DNA of 64,000 nucleotides, taken from contig OY757026.1 of the NCBI GenBank assembly GCA_963580285.1, positions 43,827,431 through 43,891,430 on the forward strand. Direction: 5' to 3'. Made by a program: the position numbers and the translations under genes. Positions 48,856-61,516 of the stretch are shown here, piece after piece. Each line of letters starts with the position of its first letter. Position 1 is the first letter of the stretch. Source of the DNA: Lucinisca nassula. Taxonomy: Eukaryota; Mollusca; Bivalvia; Lucinida; Lucinidae. The notes under the pieces were generated by a model, which was given only the letters and a program-made list of their open reading frames with translations, had not been told where the DNA came from and did not search any database.

Positions 48856-51800
48856 TGTCTGATCTGGGCCCATATTGTTTGCAACCATGCCTTTTAAAGT
48901 TGAAAGGTTATCAAACTATTCCTACAGGAGCTGTCTGATCTGAGCCCATATTGTTTGCAACCATTACTTTTAAAGTTAAAAGGTTATCAAACGTCTCCTA
49001 CGGGAGCTGTCTGATCTGGGCCCACATTGTTTGCAGCTATGCCTTTTAAATTTAAAAGGTTATCAAACAACTCCTTAAGGAGCTGTCTGATCTGAACCCA
49101 TATTGTTTGTAGCCATAACTTTTAAAGATAAAAGGTTATCAAACTACTTATAGGAGCTGTTTGATCTGGGCCCATATTGTATGCAGCCATGCCTTTCAAT
49201 GCTAAAATGTTAGAAAACTACTCCTACAGGAGATGTCTGATCTGGGCCCATATTTTTTGCAACCATGCCTTTTAAAGTTAAAATGTTTTCAAACTACACC
49301 TAAAGGTGCTGTCTAATCTGGGCCTACATTGTTTGCAACCATAACTTTTAAAGTTAAAAGGTTATCAAACTTCTCCTACAGGAGCTGTCTGATCTGGGCC
49401 CATATTGTTTGCAACCATAATTTTAATGTTAAAAGGGTATCAAACTACAACTACAGGAGCTGTCTGATCTGGTCCCATATTAATGCAACCATGCCTTTTA
49501 AAGTTAAAAGGTTATCAAACTACTTCTACAGGAGCTGTCTCATATGGGCCCATATTGTTTGCAGCAATGCCTTTAAAGTTAAAAGGTTTTAAAACTACTC
49601 CTACAGGAGCTGTTTGATCTGGGCCCATATTGTTTGGAGCCATGCCTTTTAAAGTTAAAAGATTATCAAACTTCTCCTTCCGGAGATGTGTTATCTTGGC
49701 TCATATTGTTTTCAGCCATAACATTTAAAGTTAAAAAGTTATCAAACTACTCCTACAGGAGCTGTCTGATCTGGGCCCATATTGTTTGCATGCATAACTT
49801 TTAAAGTTAAAAGGCTATCAAACTACTCCTACAGGAGCTGTCTCATCTGGGCCCGTATTGTTTGCAGCCATGCTTTTCAAAGTTAAAAGGTTATCAAACT
49901 GCTACTACAGGAGCTGTCTGATCTGTGCCCATATTGTTTGCAACCTTTCCTTTTCAAGCTAAAAGGTTAACAAACTACTCCTACAGGAGATGTCTGATCT
50001 GGGAAAATATTGTTTGCAGCCATGCCTTTTAAAGTTAAAACGTTATCAAACTACTCCTACAAGAGCTGTCTGATCTGGACCCATGTTATTTTCAACCATA
50101 ACTTGTAAAGTTAAAAGGTTATCAAACTACTCCTACAGGAGCTGTCTGATCTTGGCCCATATTGTTTGCAACCATGACTTTTATAGTTAAAGGGTTATCA
50201 AACTTCTCCTACAGGAACTGTCCGATCTGAGCCCATATTGCTTGCAACCATTACCTTTTAAGTTAAAAGGTTATCAAACTTCTCCTACAGGAGCTGTCTG
50301 ATCTGGGCCCATATTGTTTGCAACCTTGACTTTGAAAGTAAAATGATTATCAAATTACTCCTTAAGGAGCTGTCTGATCTGGGCCCATATTTTTGATTGT
50401 TGCCATAACTTTTATTGTAAAAATGTTATCAAACTACTCCTACAGGAGCTGTCTGATCTGTGCCCATATTGTTTGCAACCATGCCTTTTAAAGTTAAAAG
50501 GTTATCAAACTACACCTACAGGAGATATCTGATCTGGGCCCATATTGTTTGCCACCATTACTTTTAAAAATAAAAGGTTACAAAACTTTCTCGTACAGGA
50601 GCTGTCTGATCTGGGCCCATATTGTTTGCAGCCATGCCTTTGAAAGTTAAAAGGTTATCAAACTACTCCTTGAGGAGCTGTCTGATCAGGGCCCATATTG
50701 TTTGCAGACAAAACTTTTAAAGTTAAAAGGTTTTCAAAGTACTCCTACAGGAGCTGTCTGATCTGGGCCCATATTGTTTGCAGCCATAACTTTTAAAGTT
50801 AAAAGGTTATCAAACTACTTCTACAGGAGCTGTCTGATCTGGGCCCATATTGTATGCAACCATGCCTTTTAAAGTTAAAAGCTGATCAAACTACTCCTGC
50901 AGGAGCTGTCGGATCTGCGCCCATATTGTTTGCAACCTTGCCTTTAAAGTAAAAAGGTTATCAAACTACTCCTGTAGGAGCTGTCTGATCTGGGCCATAT
51001 TGTTTGCAGCCATGCCTTTTAAAGTTAAAAGGTTATCAAACTAGACTTACAGGAGCTATCTGATCTTGGCCCATATTGTTTACAGCCATAACTATTAAAG
51101 TTAAAAGGTTATCAAACTACTCCTAGAGGAGCTGTCTGATCTTGGCCTATATTGTTTTCAACCATAACTTTTAAAGTTAAAATGTTATCAAACTACTTCT
51201 ACTGGAGCTGTCTGATTGTGGCTCATATTGTATTCAACCATGCCTTTTTAAGTAAATAGGTTATCAAACTACTCCTTCAGGAGCTGTCTGAACTTGGCCT
51301 ATATTGTTTGTAACCATGCGTTGTAAAGTAAAAAGGCTATCAAACTACTCCTACAGGAGCTGTCTGATCTTGGCCCATATTGTTTGCAACCATGCCTTTT
51401 AAAGTTAAAAGGTTATCAATCTACTCCTACAGGAGCTGTCTGATCTGGGCCCATATTGTTTGCAGACATGTCTTTTTATGTTAAAAGGTTATCAAACTAC
51501 TTGTACTGGAGCTGTCTGATCTGGGCCCATATTGTTTGCAACCATGACTTTTAAAGTTAAAAGGTTATCAAACTTCTCCTACAGAAACTGTCCGATCTGA
51601 GCCCATATTGCTGCCGTGCCTTTGAAAGTTAAAAGGTTATCAAACTACTCCTTGAGGAGCTGTCTGATCAGGGCCCATATTGTTTGCAGACATAACTTTT
51701 AAAGTTAAACGGTTTTCAAACTACTCCTACAGGAGCTGGCTGATCTGGGCCCATATTGTTTGCAGCCATAACTTTTAAAGTTAAAAGGTTATCAAACTAC

Positions 51801-52019
51801 TTCTACACGGGCTGTCTGATCTGGGCCCATATTGTATGCAACCATGCCTTTTAAAGTTAAAATGTTATGAACTTCTCTGATCAGGGCCCATATTGTTTGC
51901 AACCATGCCTTTTAAAGTTAAAATGTTTTCAAACTACACTTACAGGAGCTGTCTAATCCGGGCCATATAGTTTGCAAACATAACTTTTAAAGTTAAAAGG
52001 TTATCAAACTACTCCTACA

Positions 52020-53210
52020 GGAGCTGTCTGATCTGTGCCCATATTGTTTGCAGCCATAACTTTTAAAGTTAAAAGGTTATCAAACTATTCCTACAGGAGC
52101 TGTCTGATCTGGGCCCATATTGTTTGCAACCATAATTATAAAGTTAAAATGTTATCAAACTACTCCTACAGGAGCTGTCTAATCTGGTCCCATATTTGAT
52201 GCAGCCATGCCTTTTAAAGTTAAAAGGTTATCAAACTGCTCCTACAGGAGCTGCCTCATATGGACCCATATTGTTTTCAGTCAATGTCATTTAAAGTTAA
52301 AAGGTTATCAAACAACTTCTACAGGAGCTGTCTGATCTGGGCCCATATTGTTTGCAGCAATGCCATTTAAAGTTAAAAAGTTATCAAACTACTCCAACAG
52401 GAGCTGTCTGATCGGGGCCCATATTGTTTACAGCCATGCCTTTTAAAGTTAAAAGGTCATCAAACAACACCTACAGGAGCTGTCTGATCTGGGCCCATAT
52501 TATTTTCAGTCAATGTCAGTTAAAGTTAAAAGGTTATCAAACTACTCCTACAGGAGCTGTCTGACCTGGGCCCATTTTGTTTGCAACCATAACTTTTTTA
52601 AGTTAAAAGGTTACGAAACTACTCCTACAGGAGCTGTCTGATCTGGGCCAATAATGTTTGCCAACATGCCATTTAAAGTTAAAAGGTTATCAAACTACAC
52701 CTACAGGAGCTGTCTGATCTTGGCCCATATTATTTACAACCATAACTTTTAAAGTTAAAAGGTTATCAAACTACTCCTACAGGAGCTGTCTGATCTGGGC
52801 CCATATTGTATTCAAAAATGCCTTTCAAAGTTAAAAGCTTATCAAACTACTCCTACAGGAGCTGTCGGATCTGCGCCCATATTGTTTGCAACCTTGCCTT
52901 TAAAGTAAAAAGGTTATCAAACTACTCCTACAGGAGCTGTCTGATCTGGGCCATATTGTTTGCAACCATGCCTTTTAAAGTTAAAAGGTTATCAAACTAC
53001 ACCTACAGGAGCTATCTGATCTTGGCCCATATTGTTTGCAGCCATAACTATTAAAGTTAAAAGGTTATCAAACTACTCCTAGAGGAGCTGTCTGATCTTG
53101 GCCTATATTGTTTGCAACCATAACTTTTAATGTTAAAATTTTATCAAACTACTCCTACAGGAGCTGTCTGATCTGGACCTATATTGTTTGCAACCATGCC
53201 TTTTAAAGTT
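52020..53210 (+). repeat. Long-range duplicate, copy 2 (partner at ~24.1-25.2 kb)
   Basis: This carries the same ordered variants as 24.1-25.2 kb at an offset of about 27.92 kb: TCAATGTCAT, CAAACAACACCTACAGG and GGGCCAATAATGTTTGCC. Such distance is unusual against the mainly local duplications in the rest of the array. Confidence 0.8.
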
Positions 53211-55375
53211 AAAAGGTTATCAAACTACTCCTACTGTAGATTTCTGATTTGGGCCAATATTGATTGCAGCCATAACTTTTAAAGTTAAAAGGTCATCAAA
53301 CCACTCCTAGAGGGGCTCTCTGATCTAAGCCCATATTGTTTGCAACCAAGCCTTTTAAAGTTAAAAGATAATCAAACTACTCCTACAGTAGCTTTCTGAT
53401 CTGGGCCCATATTGTTTGCAGCCATAACTTTTAAAGTAAAAATGTTATCAGCTTATTTCTACAGTAGCTGTCTGATCTGGGCCCATATTGTTTTCAACCA
53501 TGCCTTTTGAAGTTAAAATGTTATCAAAGTACTCCTACAGGAGCTGTCTGATATGGGCCCATACTGTTTGCAGCCATAACTTTTAAAGTTAAAAGGTTAT
53601 CAAACTACTCCTACAGGAACCTGTCTGCTCTGGGCGCATATTGTTTGCAACCATAACTTTTAAAGTTAATAGGTTATAAAACTATTCCTTCAGGAGCTGT
53701 CTGATCTGGGCCCATATTTTTTGCAGCCATGCCTTTTAAAGATAAAAGTTTATCAGACTACTCCTACAGGAGCTGTCTGATCTGGGCCCATGTTGTTTGC
53801 AGCCATAACTTTAAAAGTTATAAATCTACTCCTACAGGAGCTGTCTGATCTGGGCCCATATTGTTTGCAACCATGTCTTTTAAAGTTAAAAGTTTATCAA
53901 ACTGCTCATACAGGAGCTGTCTGATCTGGACCCATATTGATTGCAGCCATTACTTTTAAAGTTAAAAAAGGTTATCAAGCTAGTCCTACAGGAGCTGTCT
54001 GATCTGGGCCCATATTTTTTGCAACCATGTCTTTTAAAGTTAAAAGGTTATCAAAGTACCCCTACAGGAGCTGTCTGATCTGGGCGCCTATTGTTTTCAG
54101 CCATAACTTTTAAAGTTAAAAAGTTATCAAACTACTCCTACAGGAGCTGTCTGACCTGGGCATATATTGTTTGCAGTCATGCCTTTTAAAGTTAAAACTG
54201 CTCCAACAGGAACTGTCTGATCCGGGCAAATATTGTTTGCAACCATGCCTTTCAAAGTTAAAAGGTTATCAAACTTCTCCTATAGGAGCTGTCTGATCTG
54301 GGCCCATATTGTTTGCAACCATGCCTTTTAAAGTTAAAAAAAGGTTATCAAACTATTCCTACAGGAGCTGTCTGGTCTGGGCCCAAAATGTTTGCAGCCA
54401 TAACTTTTAAAGATAAAAGGTTATCAAACTACTCTTTCAGTAGCTGTCTGATCTGGGCCCATATTGCTTCAACCATGCCTTTTAAAGTTAAAATGTTATC
54501 AAACTACTCCTACAGGATCTGTCTGATCTGGGCCAATATTGTTTGCAACCAAAACATTTAAAGTTAAAAGGTTATCAATCTACTCCTACAGGAGCTGTCT
54601 GATCTGGGCCCATATTGTTTGCAACTATGCCTTTTAAAGTTAAAAGGTTATAAACCTACTCCTACAGGACCTGTCTGATCTGGGCCCATATTGTTTGCAA
54701 TCATGCCTTTTAAAGTTAAAAGGTTATCAAACTAGTCCTACAGGAGCTGTCTGATCTGGGTCCATATTGTTTGCAGCCATAACTTTTAAAGTTGAAAGGT
54801 TATCAAACTACTCCTACAGGAGCTGTCTGATCTGGGCTCATATTGTTTGCAGCCATAACTTTTAAAGTTAAAAAGTTATGAAACTACTCCTACAGGAGCT
54901 GTCTGATCTCGGCGCATATTGTTTGCAACCATGCCTTTCAAAGTTAAAAGGTTATCAACTTACTCCTACAGGAGCTGTCTGATCTGTCCCATATTGTTTG
55001 CAGCCATGCCTTTTAAAGTTAAAAGGATATCAAATTACTCCTACAGGGGCTATCTGATCTGGGCCTATATTGTTTGCAACCATGCCTTTAAAAGTTACAA
55101 GGTTATCAAACTTCTCCTAAAGGAGCTGTCTGATCTGGGCCCATACTGTTTGCAGCCATATTTTTTTAAAGATAAAAGGTTATCAAACTACTCCTACAGG
55201 AACCTGTCTGATCTGGGCCCGTATTGTTTGCAACAATAACTTTTAAAGTTAAAAGATTATCAAACTACTCCTTCAGGAGCTGTCTGATCAGGGCCCATAT
55301 TATTTGCAATCATGCCTTTTAAAGTTAAAAGGTTATCAAACTACTCCTACAGGAGCTGTCTGATCTGGGTCCATA

Positions 55376-56901
55376 TTGTTTGCAGCGATAACTTTTAAAG
55401 TTAAAAGGTTATCAAACTACTCCTACAGGAGCTGCCTGATCTGATCCCATATTGTTTGCAGCCATGCCTTTTAAAGTTAAAAAAGGTTATCAAACTACTC
55501 CTACAGGAGCCGTCTGATCTGGGCCCATATTGTTTGCAACCATAACTTTATATCAAACTACTCTTACAGGTGTTTCTGATCTGGGCCAATATTGTTTGTA
55601 GCCATAACTTTTAAAGTAAAATGTTTATAAAACTACTCCTACAGGAGCTGTCTGTTCTGGGCCCATAATTTTTTCAACCATAACTTTTAAAGTTAAAAGG
55701 ATATCACACTACTCCTACAGGAGCTGTCTGATCTGGCCCCATATTGTTTGCAGCCATAACTTTATATCAAACTACTCTTACAGGTGCCTCTAATCTGGGC
55801 CCATATTGTTTGGTTACCGATTTACTCATACAAGAGCTGCCTTAACTGGGCCCATATTGTTTGCAGCCATAACTTTTAAAGTTAAAAGGTTATCAAACTA
55901 CTTCTACAGCAGCTGTCTGATCTTGGCCTATATTTTTGCAGTCATGCCTTTTAAAATTAAAAGGTTATCAAATTACTCCTACAGGAGCTGTCTGATCTTG
56001 GCCCATATTGTTTGCAACCATGACTTTTAAAGTTAAAAGGTTATCAAACTACTAATACAGAAGCTGTCTGAAATGGGCCCATATTGTTTGCAACCATAAC
56101 TTTTAATGTTTAAAGGTTATCAAACTAATCCTACAGCAGCTGTCTGATCTGGGCCAATATTGTTTGCAACCATGCCTTTTAAAGTCAAAAAGTTTATGAA
56201 ACAACTCCTACAGGAGCTGCCTGATCTGGGCCCATATTGTTTGCAGCCATAACTTTTAAAGTTAAAAGGTTATCAAACTACTCCTACATGAGCTGTCTGA
56301 TCTGGGCCCATATTGTTTGCAACAATAACTTTTAAAGTTAAAAGGTTATCAAACTACTCCTACAGGAGCTGTCTGAACTGGGCCCATATTATTTGCAACC
56401 ATGCCTTTTAAGGTTATAAAGTTATCAAATTACTCATACAGGGGCTGTCTGATCTGGGCCCACATTGTTTGCAGCCATAACATTTAAAGTTAAAATGTTA
56501 TCAAACTACTCCTACAGGAGCTGTCTGATCTGGGCCCATATTGTTTCCAACCATGCCTTTTTTAAAGTTAAAAGGTTATCAAACTACTCCTTAAGTAGCT
56601 GTCTGATCTGGGCCCATATTGTTTGCAACCATAACATTTAAAGTTAAAAGGTTATCAAAATACTCCTACGGGACCTGCCTGATCTTGCCCATATTGTTTG
56701 CAACAATGCCTTTTAAAGTTATTAGGTTATTAAACAACTCCTACAGGAGCTGTCTGATCTTGGCCCATATTGTTTGCAGCCATGTCTATTAAAGTTAACA
56801 GGTTATTAAACTACTCCTACAGGAGCTGTCTGATCTGGGCCCATATTGTTTGCAGCCATGCCTTTTAAAGTTAAAAGGTTATTAAACTACTCCTGCGAAG
56901 C
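55376..56901 (+). repeat. 1526-bp tandem duplication, copy 1
   Basis: Landmarks repeated exactly 1526 bp apart include GCTGCCTGATCTGATCCC (55431/56957) and CAGCCATAACTTTATATC (55751/57277). The copy ends in CTCCTGCGAAGC at 56901 and is followed directly by TTGTTTGCAGCC, an abrupt join within a monomer. Confidence 0.92.
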
Positions 56902-58425
56902 TTGTTTGCAGCCATAACTTTTAAAGTTAAAAGGTTATCAAACTACTCCTACAGGAGCTGCCTGATCTGATCCCATATTGTTTGCAGCCATGCCTTTTAA
57001 AGTTAAAAAAGGTTATCAAACTACTCCTACAGGAGCCGTCTGATCTGGGCCCATATTGTTTGCAACCATAACTTTATATCAAACTACTCTTACAGGTGTT
57101 TCTGATCTAGGCCAATATTGTTTGTAGCCATAACTTTTAAAGTAAAATGTTTATAAAATTACTCCTACAGGAGCTGTCTGATCTGGGCCCATAATTTTTT
57201 CAACCATAACTTTTAAAGTTAAAAGGATATCACACTACTCCTACAGGAGCTGTCTGATCTGGCCCCATATTGTTTGCAGCCATAACTTTATATCAAACTA
57301 CTCTTACAGGTGCCTCTAATCTGGGCCCATATTGTTTGGTTACCGATTTACATACAAGAGCTGCCTTAACTGGGCCCATATTGTTTGCAGCCATAACTTT
57401 TAAAGTTAAAAGGTTATCAAACTACTTCTACAGCAGCTGTCTGATCTTGGCCTATATTTTTGCAGTCATGCCTTTTAAAATTAAAAGGTTATCAAATTAC
57501 TCCTACAGGAGCTGTCTGATCTTGGCCCATATTGTTTGCAACCATGACTTTTAAAGTTAAAAGGTTATCAAACTACTAATACAGAAGCTGTCTGAAATGG
57601 GCCCATATTGTTTGCAACCATAACTTTTAATGTTTAAAGGTTATCAAACTAATCCTACAGCAGCTGTCTGATCTGGGCCAATATTGTTTGCAACCATGCC
57701 TTTTAAAGTCAAAAAGGTTATGAAACAACTCCTACAGGAGCTGCCTGATCTGGGCCCATATTGTTTGCAGCCATAACTTTTAAAGTTAAAAGGTTATCAA
57801 ACTACTCCTACATGAGCTGTCTGATCTGGGCCCATATTGTTTGCAACAATAACTTTTAAAGTTAAAAGGTTATCAAACTACTCCTACAGGAGCTGTCTGA
57901 ACTGGGCCCATATTATTTGCAACCATGCCTTTTAAGGTTATAAAGTTATCAAATTACTCATACAGGGGCTGTCTGATCTGGGCCCACATTGTTTGCAGCC
58001 ATAACATTTAAAGTTAAAATGTTATCAAACTACTCCTACAGGAGCTGTCTGATCTGGGCCCATATTGTTTCCAACCATGCCTTTTTTAAAGTTAAAAGGT
58101 TATCAAACTACTCCTTAAGTAGCTGTCTGATCTGGGCCCATATTGTTTGCAACCATAACATTTAAAGTTAAAAGGTTATCAAAATACTCCTACGGGACCT
58201 GCCTGATCTTGCCCATATTGTTTGCAACAATGCCTTTTAAAGTTATTAGGTTATTAAACAACTCCTACAGGAGCTGTCTGATCTTGGCCCATATTGTTTG
58301 CAGCCATGTCTATTAAAGTTAACAGGTTATTAAACTACTCCTACAGGAGCTGTCTGATCTGGGCCCATATTGTTTGCAGCCATGCCTTTTAAAGTTAAAA
58401 GGTTATTAAACTACTCCTGCGAAGC
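56902..58425 (+). repeat. 1526-bp tandem duplication, copy 2
   Basis: Almost identical by eye to copy 1, with a 2-bp deletion in GATTTACATACAAG (copy 1: GATTTACTCATACAAG). It ends at CTCCTGCGAAGC, here followed by the normal TGTCTGATC continuation, so the breakpoint of the duplication can be placed to the base. Confidence 0.92.
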
Positions 58426-60239
58426 TGTCTGATCTTGGCCTATATTGTTTGCAACCATGCCTTTTAAAATAACAAGGTTATCAAACTTCTCCTACAGGAG
58501 CTGAATGATCTGCGCTCATATTGTTTGCAGCCATATTTTTTAAAGTTAAAAGGTTATCAAACTACTCCTACAGGTACCTGTCTGATCTGGGCCCATATTG
58601 TTTGCAACAATAACTTTTAAAGTTAAAAGGTTATCAAACTACTCCTTCAGGAGCCGTCTGAGCTGGGCCCATATTGTTTGCAACCATGCTATTTAAAGTT
58701 AAAAGGTTATCAAACTACTCCTACAGTAGCTGTCTGATCTGGGCCCATATTGTTTGCTACCATAACTTTTAAAGTTAAAAGAATATCAAACTACTCCTAC
58801 AGGGGCTGTCTGATCTGGGCCCATATTGTTTGCAGCCATGCCTTTTAAAGTTAAAATGTTATCAAACTACTCCTACAGGAGCCCTCTGATCTGGGCCCAT
58901 ATTGTTTGCAGCCATAACTTTATATCAAACTACTCTTACAGGTGCCTCTAATCTGGGCCCATATTTGTTTTGTAGCCATAATTTTTAAAGTTCAAAGGTT
59001 ATCAAACTACTCCTACAGGAGCTTCTGATCTGGTCCCATATTGTTTGCAATCATAACATTTAAAGTTAAAAGGATGTCAAATTACTCCTACAGGAGCTGT
59101 CTGATCTTGGCCCATGTTGTTTGCAGCCATAACTTTTAAAGTTGAAGGTTATCAAACTACTCCTACGGGAGCTGTCTGATCTTGACTCATATTGTTTTCA
59201 GCCATAACTTTTAAAGTTAAAAGGTTATCAAACTACTCCTACCGGAGCTGTCCGATCTGGGCCCATATTGTTTGTAACCATAACTTTTAAATTAAAAGGT
59301 TATCAAACTACTCCTACAGGAGCTGTCTGATCTGGGCCCATATTGTTAGCAAACATAACTTTTAAAGTTAAAAGGTTACAAATTTACTCCTACAAGAGCT
59401 GTCTGAACTGGGCCCATATTGTTTGCAGCCATAACTTTTAAAGCTAAAAGGTTATCAAACTACTCCTACAGCAGCTGTCTTATCTGGGCCCATATTTTGC
59501 AGCCAGGCCTTTTACAATTTAAAGGTTATCAAACTACTCCTACAGGAGCTGTCAGATCTGGGCCCATATGTCTGATCTTGGCCCATTTTGTTTGCAGGCA
59601 TGCCTTTTAAAGTTAAAAGGTTATCAAACTACTCCTACAGGAGCTGTCTGATCTGGGCTCATATTGTTTGCAACCATGCATTTTAATGCTAAAAGGTTAT
59701 CAAACTACTAATACAGGAGCTGTCTGATCTGGGCCCATATTGTTTGCAATCATGTCTACTAAAGTTACAAGGTTATCAAACTACTCCTACAGGAGCTTTC
59801 TGATCTGGGCCCATTTTGTTTTCAGCCATGCCTTTTAAAGTTAAAATGTTATCAAACTACTCCTACAGGAGCTGTCTGATATGGGCCCATACTGTTTGCA
59901 GCCATAACTTTTAAAGTTAAAAGGTTATCAAACTACTCCTACAGGAACCTGTCTGCTCTGGGGGCATATTGTTTGCAACCATAACTTTTAAATTAAAAGG
60001 TTATCAAACTACTCCTACAGGAGCTGTCTGATCTGGGCCCATATTTTTGCAGCCATGTCTTTTAAAGTTAAAAGGTTATCAAACTACTACTTCAGGAGCT
60101 GTCTGATCTGGGCCCATATTGTTTGCAACCATGCCTTTTAAAGTTAAAAGGTTATAAAACTACTCCTTCAGGAGCTGTCTGATCTGGGCCCATATTGTTT
60201 GCAACCATAACTTTTAAAGTTAAAAGGTTAAAAAACTAC

Positions 60240-60545
60240 TCCTTTAGGAGCTGTCTGAAATGGTCCCATATTGTTTGCAACCATAACTTTTAAAGTTTAA
60301 AGGTTATCAAACTAATCCTACAGAAGCAGTCTGATCTGGGCCCATATTGTTTTCAACAATGCCTTTTAAAGTTTAAAGGGAATCAAACTACTCCTACAGG
60401 CGCTGTCTGAAATGGTCCCATATTGTTTGCAACCATAACTTTTAAAGTTTAAAGGTTATCAAACTAATCCTACAGAAGCAGTCTGATCTGGGCTCATATT
60501 GTTTGCAACCATGCCTTTTAAAGTTTAAAGGGAATCAAACTACTC
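60240..60545 (+). repeat. Dimer (152 bp) tandem duplication
   Basis: CTGTCTGAAATGGTCCC at about 60251 recurs 152 bp downstream. The monomer with CTACAGAAGCAGTCTGATC follows in each copy. This is a two-monomer unit duplicated once. Confidence 0.8.
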
Positions 60546-61133
60546 CTACAGGAGCTGTCTGATCTGGGCCCATATTGTTTTCAACCATAACTTTTAAAGT
60601 TAAAAGGTTTTCAAACTACTCCTACAGGAGCTGTCTGATCTGGGCTCATATTGTTTGCAGCCATAACTTTTAAAGTTATAATGTAATCAAACTACTCCTA
60701 CAGGATCTGTCTGATCTGGGCTCATATTGTTTCCAACCATGCCTTTTAAAGTTAAAAGGTTATCAAACTACTCCTACAGGAGCTGTCTGATCTGGGCCCA
60801 TATTGTTTGCAACGATAACATTTAAAGTTAAAAGGTTATCAAGATACTCATACAGGAGCTGTCTGATCTGGGCCTATATTGTTTGCAATCATGCTTTTTA
60901 AAGTTAAAAGGTAATCAAACTACTCCTACAGGAGCTGTCTGATCTGGGTCCATATTGTTTGCAGCCATAACTTTTAAAGTTGAAAGGTTATCAAACTACT
61001 CCTACAGGAGCTGTCTGATCTGGGCTCATATTATTTGCAGCCATAACTTTTAAAGTTAAAAGGTTATGAAACTACTCCTACAGGAGCTGTCTGATCTCGG
61101 CGCATATTGTTTGCAACCATGCCTTTCAAAGTT

Positions 61134-61516
61134 TTATATTTTACTTTTGGTCCTTTGAGATCGGCGTGAATATTCTGAGAAATCAGAAATAAATTATTGG
61201 TTTAGACTCATATTCTAGACAGGTTTTTAATTATTTGGACCCCATTTTGATTTATATCAGTCTTTGAATCGACTGCCTTTTCGAAATTCGCAAAATTGCA
61301 GTATGTTTCTTCTGGCTTTCTTTGCCGGATCATTACAGGGTCACTGATGAGGCTTTATTAGCCGAAACTACGTAGTATGACCCATCTCCTTTCTTATGAA
61401 TGTTTTCATTGCTCTTAAAGGAACTCATTTTTGATTTTTATTTGCCTTCACTGCAGCTGGTGTTGTGCCGTGTGGCGGCCGTAAAACGTCTCCCCGTACA
61501 TCAACCATAGTGCAGT
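61134..61516 (+). repeat. Retrozyme unit 1 (383 bp)
   Basis: The first full unit starts at TTATATTTTACTTTTGG. It holds the hammerhead at 61338-61383, then an AT-rich stretch, then a GC-rich end with CTGCAGCTGG and a small GCCG-TGTGG-CGGC hairpin (61467-61479). The array begins about 244 nt upstream of the cleavage site, so insertion did not start at the ribozyme cut. Confidence 0.88.
61338..61383 (+). ncRNA. Type I hammerhead ribozyme, copy 1
   Basis: Stem I is GGGTCA (61338-61343) paired with TGACCC (61378-61383), a perfect 6 bp. The core CTGATGA is at 61344-61350. Stem II is GGCT (61351-61354) paired with AGCC (61360-61363) around the loop TTATT. GAAA is at 61364-61367. Stem III is minimal: ACT (61367-61369) pairs with AGT (61374-61376) around the loop ACGT. 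The cleavage triplet is GTA, so the predicted cut is after A61377. All invariant core positions are present. A further short outer pairing, GGA (61327-61329) with TCC (61387-61389), could give the peripheral helix typical of active type I forms, but this is weak. Confidence 0.9.

Larger units (their letters stand above)
53480..59806 (+). repeat. ~6.2-6.3-kb higher-order unit, copy 1
   Basis: GATATGGGCCCATACTG near 53550 recurs near 59878 (offset 6328), and the CCTTTCAAAGTT landmark at about 54935 recurs at 61123 (offset 6188). The unit includes the 1526-bp tandem pair. At 54945/54946 it holds the uninterrupted version of the site that carries the retrozyme array in copy 2. Confidence 0.82.
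48835..61133 (+). repeat. 76-bp satellite array, forward block 3
   Basis: About 160 forward monomers. They include copies of 24.1-25.2 kb, 42.3-43.5 kb and, at the right, the tandem duplications described separately. A further shortened variant, ATAACTTTATATCAAACTAC with CTCTTACAGGTG, occurs near 55546, 55759, 57066, 57285, 58915 and, beyond the 61.1-kb insertion, 63189. No gene is seen. The block ends in CCTTTCAAAGTT at 61133, where the retrozyme array begins. Confidence 0.97.

Noticed and set aside
1..61133. Hammerhead core hidden in the satellite monomer (CTGTCTGATCTGGG)
   Set aside because: It has CTGATCT, not CTGATGA, and there is no following stem II and GAAA. The resemblance is only five bases.
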